Source of the DNA: an uncultured Christensenellaceae bacterium
Lineage (GTDB): Bacteria > Bacillota > Clostridia > Christensenellales > Aristaeellaceae
Reading direction: 5' to 3'
Length of the DNA: 11,308 nt
Assembly: GCA_905236495.1 (NCBI GenBank)
Contig: CAJOPV010000191.1
Span: 1 to 11,308 of the forward strand
The notes under the pieces were generated by a model, which worked only from the letters and a program-made list of their open reading frames with translations, had not been told where the DNA came from and ran no database searches. The stretch's first letter is position 1. Every line of letters starts with the position of its first letter. The translations under genes were made by a program, and so were the position numbers. Positions 6,541 through 11,308 of this stretch are shown here, piece after piece.

Positions 6541-6759
6541 AACGGCAATGCACGGGAAAAACGCCGCCCAGCAGCAGAGAGCGCGCCCCTTGGCTGAAAA
6601 GCGCGCACAGGCAGGCATCCCGCCCGTGGGCCGCGGCCTGTTCCCGCCGGGTCATCCCCGTTATCGGATGGCAAAAGCCGGGCGCTTCCGAAAAGCGCCA
6701 AGCAAGGTGGTACCGCGAAGCATCCCTTCGTCCCTGCGTTGGACGGAGGGTAAATTTTT
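6541..6759 (+). promoter_or_regulatory. T-box riboswitch controlling proS, probably sensing tRNA-Pro
   Basis: T-box leaders bind their cognate tRNA through a specifier codon and, if the tRNA is uncharged, form an antiterminator so that the synthetase gene is read. The conserved T-box stretch AAGGTGGTACCGCG is at 6704-6717. Stem I can be drawn with CACGGG (6551-6556) pairing CCCGTG (6623-6628), inner GCC-GCC/GGC-A-GGC helices (6563-6568 with 6610-6616), an AGAGA bulge (6576-6580), and an apical GCGCGC/GCGCGC helix (6581-6586 with 6601-6606). The internal loop 3' strand is ATCCCG (6617-6622), offering CCC (6619-6621) as a proline specifier. Stem III is GGCGCTT/AAGCGCC (6681-6687 with 6693-6699). 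The T-box and terminator are certain; the Stem I drawing and specifier are inference, and the usual AGUA/GAA S-turn is not obvious. Confidence 0.9.
6724..6759 (+). terminator. Regulated terminator of the proS T-box
   Basis: A 10-bp stem (6724-6733 with 6741-6750, one G-U pair) has a 7-base loop and is followed by TAAATTTTT. Its 5' arm includes TTCGTCC, the sequence that in T-boxes pairs instead with the T-box core to make the antiterminator. Escape leads into the proS ribosome binding site GGAGGG at 6760-6765. Confidence 0.85.
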
Positions 6760-6774
6760 GGAGGGATACGAACC

Positions 6775-8217
6775 ATGGCAAAGGAAAAGAAACAGGAATT
6801 TGTGCAGCACATCACCCCCCGGGATGAAAACTTCTCCCAATGGTACACCGACGTGGTGACCCAGACCGATCTGATGGATTATACCCCCGTCCGGGGCTGC
6901 ATGGCCCTGAAGCCCTACGGCAACCGCATTTGGGAGCTGATCCATGAGCAATTGGACCAGATGTTCAAGGATACGGGCCATGAAAACGTCTCCATGCCCA
7001 TGCTGATCCCCGAATCCCTGCTGCTGAAAGAAGCGGATCACGTGGAGGGCTTCGCTCCCGAGGTGGCCTGGGTCACCCAGGGCGGCACCGAGCCGTTGCA
7101 GGAGCGCCTGGCTGTCCGCCCCACCAGCGAAACCATTTTCTGCACCATGTTTTCAAAGTGGGTGCAGAGCTACCGGGACCTGCCGCTGAAATACAATCAG
7201 TGGTGCTCCGTCATGCGCTGGGAAAAGACCACCCGGCCCTTCCTGCGCACCGCCGAATTCTGGTGGCAGGAGGGCCACACCGTCCACGCCACCGCCGAGG
7301 AAGCGGAGGAAGAGACCCAGCTGATGCTGAACGTGTATAAGACCTTCTGCGAAAAGAACCTGGCGATCCCCGTGTTCGCCGGGCAGAAATCCGATAAGGA
7401 AAAGTTTGCCGGCGCCCGGGCCACCTATTCCGTGGAGGCCATGATGCAGGACGGGAAAGCCCTGCAGGCCGGCACCAGCCACAATTTCGGCACCAATTTT
7501 GCCGTACCCTTCGAGATTCAGTATCTCTCCAAGGAAGGCAAGCTGGAATACTGCCATGAAACCAGCTGGGGCGTTTCCACCCGCCTCATCGGCGCCATCA
7601 TTATGACCCATGGCGACGAGCGCGGGCTGAAGCTGCCCCCCATGATCGCCCCCTTCCAGGCGGTGATATTGCCCATCGCGGCCCACAAGGGCGGCGTGAT
7701 GGAAAAGTGCGGGGAAGTGTTCGCTTCCCTCAAAGCCGCCGGCGTCCGCGTGAAGCTGGACGACCGGGACAACGTATCCCCCGGCTGGAAATTCAACGAG
7801 TGGGAGCTGAAGGGCGTGCCCGTGCGGGTGGAGATCGGGCCCAAGGACATTGAAAACGGCGTCGCCACCCTCATGCGCCGGGATACCTTTGAAAAGTTCA
7901 CCGCGCCCCTGGATACCCTCGCCGACGAAATCAAAAAACTGCTGGAGGATATCCAGCAGAATATGTACAAAACCGCCGATGAATTCCGCCTGGCCCACAC
8001 CCAGGACGTGCACACCTACGAGGAATTGAAGCAGCAGGTCAACGGGGGCTACGCCCGGGCCATGTGGTGCGGCGATCAGGCCTGCGAGGATAAGATCAAG
8101 GAGGAAACCGCCGCCACCTCCCGCAACATGCCCTTCGATCAGACCCCCTTCGGCGATACCTGCGTCTGCTGCGGACGCAAGGCCAGCAAGGTCATGTATT
8201 TCGCGAAAGCTTACTGA
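6775..8217 (+). CDS. proS: Prolyl-tRNA synthetase, archaeal/eukaryote type
   Basis: ProRS charges tRNA-Pro with proline in the cytosol. The 480-residue length and layout fit the archaeal/eukaryote-like form found in Clostridia, Thermus and Bacteroidetes, which lacks the inserted editing domain of the E. coli type. Class II motifs are visible: motif 1 region around 'MPMLIPE' (74-80), 'RPTSET' (115-120), motif 2 'RWE...RPFLRTAEFWWQEGHT' (148-169), and motif 3 'GDERGLKLPP' (280-289). The anticodon-binding domain spans about 294-395. The C-terminal zinc-binding domain has Cys432, Cys437, Cys463 and Cys466, and the chain ends in the tyrosine (Tyr480) typical of this type. The ATG at 6775 lies 9 bases after GGAGGG. 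Expression is set by the T-box upstream. No separate YbaK/ProX editing factor is seen in the window. Confidence 0.98.
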   Translation: MAKEKKQEFVQHITPRDENFSQWYTDVVTQTDLMDYTPVRGCMALKPYGNRIWELIHEQLDQMFKDTGHENVSMPMLIPESLLLKEADHVEGFAPEVAWVTQGGTEPLQERLAVRPTSETIFCTMFSKWVQSYRDLPLKYNQWCSVMRWEKTTRPFLRTAEFWWQEGHTVHATAEEAEEETQLMLNVYKTFCEKNLAIPVFAGQKSDKEKFAGARATYSVEAMMQDGKALQAGTSHNFGTNFAVPFEIQYLSKEGKLEYCHETSWGVSTRLIGAIIMTHGDERGLKLPPMIAPFQAVILPIAAHKGGVMEKCGEVFASLKAAGVRVKLDDRDNVSPGWKFNEWELKGVPVRVEIGPKDIENGVATLMRRDTFEKFTAPLDTLADEIKKLLEDIQQNMYKTADEFRLAHTQDVHTYEELKQQVNGGYARAMWCGDQACEDKIKEETAATSRNMPFDQTPFGDTCVCCGRKASKVMYFAKAY

Positions 8218-8233
8218 TTACATATCCAATCAG

Positions 8234-8270
8234 AAACGGGCACGGAGTAAATGCTCCGCGCCCGTTTTTT
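8234..8270 (+). terminator. Rho-independent terminator after proS
   Basis: AAACGGGC-A-CGGAG (8234-8247) pairs with CTCCG-C-GCCCGTTT (8254-8267) around a 6-base loop with one A-C mismatch, followed by a run of six T (8265-8270). On the minus strand the mismatch becomes a G-U pair, but only GTTTCTG follows. It may therefore serve the convergent GNAT operon weakly as well. Confidence 0.88.
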
Positions 8271-8278
8271 GATGCTGT

Positions 8279-8737
8279 TCAGATCGTTTTGCAATAGCAC
8301 ACGGCCCCGTCCAGTTTGTCATAGGGCGGATAATTCGGGATCAGCCGATAGCCGCGGCTTTCATACAGCGCCACGGCGGCGGTCATGGCCGGCCTGGTTT
8401 GCAGGATCACCCGGCGGTATCCCTGCCGCTTCGCTTTTTCCTCCAGCCGCTCCATCAAACCGGTGGCGATGCCCCGGCCCCGGAAGGCGGGCTCCACCCA
8501 CAGCCGCTTTACCTCCGCGTCCGTATCGGAATACCTTTTCAGCCCCGCGCAGCCCGCGGCCGTCCCATCGCAGAAGGCCAGCAGTACGTCCGGGATGGCG
8601 GCGGAGGCATTGTAGGGCACGAAGGCCCGCCGCTTGTTGAGTCCGCCTGCGATCTGGCTGTAAAAGGCCTCCGTCACGTCGTAAAACCGGCGGAAAACCG
8701 GATCGTCGCCGTCCGTCCACTGAAAAATGCAGTCCAT
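8279..8737 (-). CDS. GNAT family N-acetyltransferase
   Basis: This is a single-domain acetyltransferase that would move an acetyl group from acetyl-CoA to an amine; the substrate cannot be read from the sequence. Motif A, the CoA pyrophosphate loop, is 'EPAFRGRGIATGLM' after the strand 'AEVKRLWV'. Motif B follows with 'LYESRGYRLIPNY', including the Tyr often used as general acid. The start chosen is the ATG at 8737 (152 residues), because a strong GGAGG lies 5 bases upstream. The ATG at 8749 would add four residues but has no ribosome binding site. The gene follows the PHP gene by about 15 bases and probably shares its transcript, ending near the bidirectional-looking hairpin at 8234-8270. 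Confidence 0.9.
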   Translation of the reverse strand: MDCIFQWTDGDDPVFRRFYDVTEAFYSQIAGGLNKRRAFVPYNASAAIPDVLLAFCDGTAAGCAGLKRYSDTDAEVKRLWVEPAFRGRGIATGLMERLEEKAKRQGYRRVILQTRPAMTAAVALYESRGYRLIPNYPPYDKLDGAVCYCKTI

Positions 8738-8752
8738 ACCGTCCTCCATGTT

Positions 8753-9640
8753 TTACAGCTTTATCGGCGACGACCAGGCACGAAAACCCTGTGCGTCCTC
8801 GATCTCCACCCGAATATAAGTTTCCCTGGGCAAGGGGCGATAGCTGGCCCCGGTGATGCCCTCCCCCATGACGGTGCGCTCCCGGGAATAAATAGCGTCG
8901 GAATAGAAGATGATCCGACGACAGGGCGTGCATTTCAGGGACAGCGCCCCGTCCTCCATTTTCATTTCATGAATCCGCGGGCCCTGGCTGCCATACACCA
9001 AGCCCTTATCCAGCGCGTCCAGGATGTCCTCCCGGGTGCATGCCCCGGCGCAGGCGATGACGGCGGAATGGCACTGGTCGCCGTTGTACTGATGGGCGTC
9101 GTCCGCCGCCACAATGGGAAGCAGGAAGCCGTCGGAAAAGCACAGGTCGATGACCTCGGAGGAATCCGCCCGGCGGGCGTTCCAGGGGAAATCGGAGCAG
9201 CGGTTGTATACCTCTACCGCGCTTAAGCTCCGCAATCCCTTGATGGTCTCCGGGTCGTTCAGGCTCCAGGCCGGATGGGCGAAAACGGCCCGCCCGCCGG
9301 ATGCCCGGATGGCGTCGACGCCCTGCTGGGGCGTGTCCAGCACCCCGGGCATTTCCATGATCCCCTTGCCTACCCCCACGCCCACGATATGCACTGCCTG
9401 GGCATGACCGGTCACCACCCGGTAATCCAGCTCCACCCCGGGGATCAGCAGCAGCCCCTCCGGCGCGTCCCGGAGCTCCGTCACCTTCCGGTGATCGGTG
9501 ATGGCAAGGAAATCATACCCGGCGGCCCGGTACTGCTTCACCGCCTCCTGGGGGCTCACCCGGCCGTCGCTGCCGGTGGTGTGGCAGTGAAAATTGCCCT
9601 TCCATTGCGGAAGGGCAGGATCGATCAAATATCGCGTCAT
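8753..9640 (-). CDS. PHP-domain metallohydrolase, CehA/McbA-like
   Basis: This 295-residue protein has a PHP (polymerase and histidinol phosphatase) fold, a metal-dependent phosphoesterase type. Likely metal ligands are visible: His18 and His20 in 'NFHCHTTGSDG', Asp49-His50 in 'AITDH', Glu70 in 'IPGVEL', His84, His122 in 'FAHPAW', and Asp180-Asp181-His183 in 'AADDAH'. Residues about 215-295 form a strand-rich tail ending in 'AQGFRAWSSPI', typical of the CehA/McbA subgroup of stand-alone PHP proteins. The substrate is unknown; a nucleotide or sugar-phosphate ester is possible. The ATG at 9640 is preceded by AAGGA. The gene begins 15 bases after the DegV stop codon and is followed closely by the GNAT gene, so the three form one transcription unit. 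Confidence 0.93.
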   Translation of the reverse strand: MTRYLIDPALPQWKGNFHCHTTGSDGRVSPQEAVKQYRAAGYDFLAITDHRKVTELRDAPEGLLLIPGVELDYRVVTGHAQAVHIVGVGVGKGIMEMPGVLDTPQQGVDAIRASGGRAVFAHPAWSLNDPETIKGLRSLSAVEVYNRCSDFPWNARRADSSEVIDLCFSDGFLLPIVAADDAHQYNGDQCHSAVIACAGACTREDILDALDKGLVYGSQGPRIHEMKMEDGALSLKCTPCRRIIFYSDAIYSRERTVMGEGITGASYRPLPRETYIRVEIEDAQGFRAWSSPIKL

Positions 9641-9655
9641 ACTCTTATTCCTTTT

Positions 9656-10534
9656 TCAGATCGTGCGTTCCTTCCCCATGAAGCTGATGGCCAGGGTGCC
9701 GGGGCCGCAATGGGCGCCGATGACGGGGCCCACGGCCTGGATGCGCACGCCCTTGAGCGTAGGGATACGCTGCTTCAGCATTTCCGCCACGCGCTCTGCC
9801 TCTTCCTTCACGTCCGCCTGCATGAGGATGATGGTCTGATCCTCGGGATGCTCGATGTATTCGACGGTGCGATCCACCAGCGTGCGCAGCGCCTTTTTCC
9901 GGCCCTGCACCTTTTCCGCCGGGTCCAGCTTTCCGCCCCGGCCCATGCAGATGATGGGCTTGATATCCAGCATGGAGCCGAAAAACGCGCTGGTGGAGGA
10001 GATACGCCCACCCCGGGCCAGGTATTTTAAATCCCCCACCGTCAGCCAGGCGTGGGCCCGCATGCGGTTATCCTTCACCCACTGCTCCACTTCCTCCATG
10101 CTCTTTCCCTGCTCATACAGCTCGTGAGCGCCCAGGATCAGAAGGCTCTGGGGGGCGGAAATGCTCAAGGTATCCACCACGATGAATTTCCGCTCGGGGT
10201 ATTTTTCCAATAGCTGCTCCCGGGCCTCGTAGATATTGTTGATGGTGCTGCTCATCTGGGAGGAAAAGGCGATGAAGAGCAGGTCCTTTTCCTTCAAAAC
10301 GGGCTCGAAATATTCCAGATAGGTTGCCGTGGGCAGCAGGGAAGTATTGGGCATGGCCCCCGCCTCCATCTTATGGAAAAAATCCTCCTCGATGCCGGCC
10401 CTGCCGTTGTCGTCCAGGTATTCCTTGCCGTCCAGGGTATAGGGCATTTTCACCACGGGGATATGCTTTTCATCAGCGATGGAATAGAGCAGGTCGCTGT
10501 CGCTGTCGGTCATGAACACGTAATTGGGTTCCAC
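9656..10534 (-). CDS. DegV family fatty-acid-binding protein
   Basis: DegV/FakB proteins hold one fatty acid for phosphorylation by the kinase FakA, feeding exogenous fatty acids into phospholipids. The 292 residues match the family length. Motifs: 'MTDSDSDL' at the N-terminus (8-15), 'TSLLPT' (64-69, equivalent to TSQPS), 'SSQMSSTINN' (91-100, where most members read SSxLSGTY), 'LKYLARGGRIS' (169-179), and 'GPVIGAHCGPG' (269-279) with the conserved His275. The variant second and third motifs suggest a divergent subfamily, and the lipid preference cannot be told. No FakA/DAK gene is in the window. The start is a GTG at 10534 with AAGGAGGGG 8 bases upstream. It is the first gene of the DegV-PHP-GNAT unit. 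Confidence 0.94.
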   Translation of the reverse strand: MEPNYVFMTDSDSDLLYSIADEKHIPVVKMPYTLDGKEYLDDNGRAGIEEDFFHKMEAGAMPNTSLLPTATYLEYFEPVLKEKDLLFIAFSSQMSSTINNIYEAREQLLEKYPERKFIVVDTLSISAPQSLLILGAHELYEQGKSMEEVEQWVKDNRMRAHAWLTVGDLKYLARGGRISSTSAFFGSMLDIKPIICMGRGGKLDPAEKVQGRKKALRTLVDRTVEYIEHPEDQTIILMQADVKEEAERVAEMLKQRIPTLKGVRIQAVGPVIGAHCGPGTLAISFMGKERTI

Positions 10535-10575
10535 GGAAGAATCCCCTCCTTGCCGTCATTGGTGCTTGTACGATC

Positions 10576-10604
10576 ATTTTACATTGTTTTGGCGGAAAAA
10601 TCAA
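10576..10604 (-). promoter_or_regulatory. Promoter of the degV-PHP-GNAT unit
   Basis: On the minus strand TTGATT (10599-10604) and TAAAAT (10576-10581) are separated by exactly 17 bases. The site lies between the rplL terminator and the GTG start of the DegV gene, with a leader of about 35 bases. Confidence 0.7.
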
Positions 10605-10674
10605 CTGATCGGCGTTTTTTTCCTTCTTTTTCCGCGGGACATGGCATCATCCGTCAGGAATGCGGCGGATAGGC

Positions 10675-10710
10675 AAAAAAACAGCCGCCGGGAAGCCCTC
10701 CCGACGGCTG
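10675..10710 (-). terminator. Rho-independent terminator after rplL
   Basis: On the minus strand a 12-bp stem (10699-10710 with 10682-10693, one G-U pair) with a 5-base loop is followed by seven T (10675-10681). It lies about 14 bases beyond the rplL stop codon and looks strong. Confidence 0.9.
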
Positions 10711-10723
10711 ATGGAAATGAAGC

Positions 10724-11098
10724 TTACTTGACTTCGACCTTGGCGCCCACTTCGGCGAACTGGGCCTTCACCTTTTCGGCCTCTTCCTTGCTCACGCCTT
10801 CCTTCAGGGGCTTGGGCAGGGATTCCACGAATTCCTTGGCTTCCTTCAGGCCCAGGCCGCTGACCACTTCGCGGACGGCCTTGATGACCTTGATCTTCTC
10901 GGCGCCGGCATCCACCAGGATGGCGTCGAATTCGGTCTGCTCCTCAGCGGGGGCGGCAGCGGCAGCGCCCGCGGCAGCGCCGCCGGCAACGGCGATAGCG
11001 CCGGTCACGCCGAATTTTTCTTTCAGGGCTTCAACCAGTTCGTTTACTTCCATGAGAGACATTTTCTCAATGGCTTCAATGATTTCCTGAACGGACAT
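10724..11098 (-). CDS. rplL: Ribosomal protein bL12 (L7/L12)
   Basis: This is the stalk protein of the 50S subunit, bound as dimers to L10 and recruiting the translational GTPases EF-Tu, EF-G and IF2. At 124 residues it has the normal length. Residues 1-33 form the dimerisation domain ('MSVQEIIEAIEKMSLMEVNE...'), 34-52 the Ala/Gly-rich hinge, and 53-124 the factor-binding domain, with 'KIKVIKAVREV' and 'GLGLKEAKEFVESLPK' as its signatures. The ATG at 11098 is chosen because GGAGG lies 8 bases upstream and the protein then begins as the family does; an in-frame ATG 36 bases upstream would add an unrelated charged stretch. It follows rplJ by 66 bases. The next gene downstream is degV, not rpoB. 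Confidence 0.98.
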   Translation of the reverse strand: MSVQEIIEAIEKMSLMEVNELVEALKEKFGVTGAIAVAGGAAAGAAAAAPAEEQTEFDAILVDAGAEKIKVIKAVREVVSGLGLKEAKEFVESLPKPLKEGVSKEEAEKVKAQFAEVGAKVEVK

Positions 11099-11164
11099 TT
11101 TCTTTTCCTCCATTTTTTCTTCGTTGTCTGGCATTTCATGCGGCGGTGAGGCCGCGCCGCTTCA

Positions 11165-11308
11165 TCAGGCGGCTTCCTTCTTTTCGGCGATCTGGCCCAG
11201 GACGGCCACCAGCGCGGACATGGGGCTCATCAGGCAGCCAACCAGGGTCGCCATGAGCTCGTCCTTGCCGGGCATCTTGGACAGCTTGATCATGGTCTTT
11301 TCATCGGC
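11165..11308 (-). CDS. rplJ: Ribosomal protein uL10, C-terminal part (cut by window edge)
   Basis: The frame is open from the window edge to a TGA at 11165-11167, giving the last 47 residues of L10. Visible text includes 'SKMPGKDELMATLVGCLMSP' and 'MSALVAVLGQIAEKKEAA', matching the C-terminal helix of bacterial L10, the part that binds L7/L12 dimers. L10 with L7/L12 forms the ribosome stalk. The position directly upstream of rplL supports the call. The start and any autoregulatory leader lie outside the window. Confidence 0.93.
   Translation of the reverse strand, partial: ADEKTMIKLSKMPGKDELMATLVGCLMSPMSALVAVLGQIAEKKEAA

Noticed and set aside
6300..6859. Open frames in the gap upstream of proS (about 150-175 codons, both strands)
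   Set aside because: They run through the terminator, the promoter and the T-box leader; the RNA elements explain the sequence better and no protein family is recognisable.
7153..8013. 286-codon minus-strand open frame opposite proS
   Set aside because: It is a shadow of the proS reading frame with the same repetitive Gly/His/Leu composition.
9275..10030. 251-codon plus-strand open frame opposite the PHP and DegV genes
   Set aside because: It is antisense to two genes with intact family motifs and shows no recognisable domain.
1..11308. CRISPR array, insertion sequence, tRNA gene or phage gene
   Set aside because: I found no regularly spaced repeats, no transposase or integrase-like frame, no terminal inverted repeats and no tRNA cloverleaf; all large frames belong to ordinary cellular families.

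Overview
The window looks like chromosomal, core-metabolism DNA from a G+C-rich member of the Gram-positive Clostridia/Firmicutes. Several things point there: strong GGAGG ribosome binding sites, GTG and TTG starts, TATAAT promoters, rho-independent terminators, a T-box leader in front of an archaeal/eukaryote-type prolyl-tRNA synthetase, a clostridial-style class A penicillin-binding protein, and a NadD-YqeK-RsfS cluster. I see no mobile element, CRISPR array, tRNA, rRNA or phage gene. The species cannot be named from this sequence.

Layout. Positions 53-2327 (minus strand) hold a compact four-gene operon: a NadD-YqeK fusion (NAD synthesis plus an HD phosphohydrolase), rsfS, a cysteine-free ArsC/Spx-like protein, and a small zinc-ribbon/DUF2007-like protein. 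A minus-strand promoter lies just upstream of the fusion gene. Divergent from it, at 2396-3220 (plus), is an unrecognised four-helix membrane protein whose cytosolic middle part resembles a degenerate Mrr/restriction-endonuclease fold. It ends in a terminator whose T-rich tail runs into the promoter of a large class A penicillin-binding protein (3334-6243, plus).

The 531-bp gap that follows holds a clear terminator, a second candidate terminator hairpin with an overlapping alternative stem, then a promoter and a T-box riboswitch leading into proS (6775-8217, plus). A terminator at 8234-8270 separates proS from a convergent minus-strand group. In transcription order that group is a DegV/FakB-like fatty-acid-binding protein with its own promoter, a PHP metallohydrolase of CehA/McbA type, and a GNAT acetyltransferase. 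The right edge carries rplL and the 3' end of rplJ (minus). A strong terminator follows rplL, so rpoB is not the next gene here.

How the genes work together. rplJ/rplL (ribosome stalk), rsfS (ribosome silencing) and proS (tRNA charging, controlled by uncharged tRNA-Pro) all serve translation. nadD-yqeK serves NAD and dinucleotide metabolism, and the penicillin-binding protein serves wall synthesis. No clearly new multi-gene system is visible. The items most worth a second look are the cysteine-free ArsC-like protein, the endonuclease-like membrane protein, the NadD-YqeK fusion, the atypical T-box Stem I, and the hairpin pair in the gap before proS.
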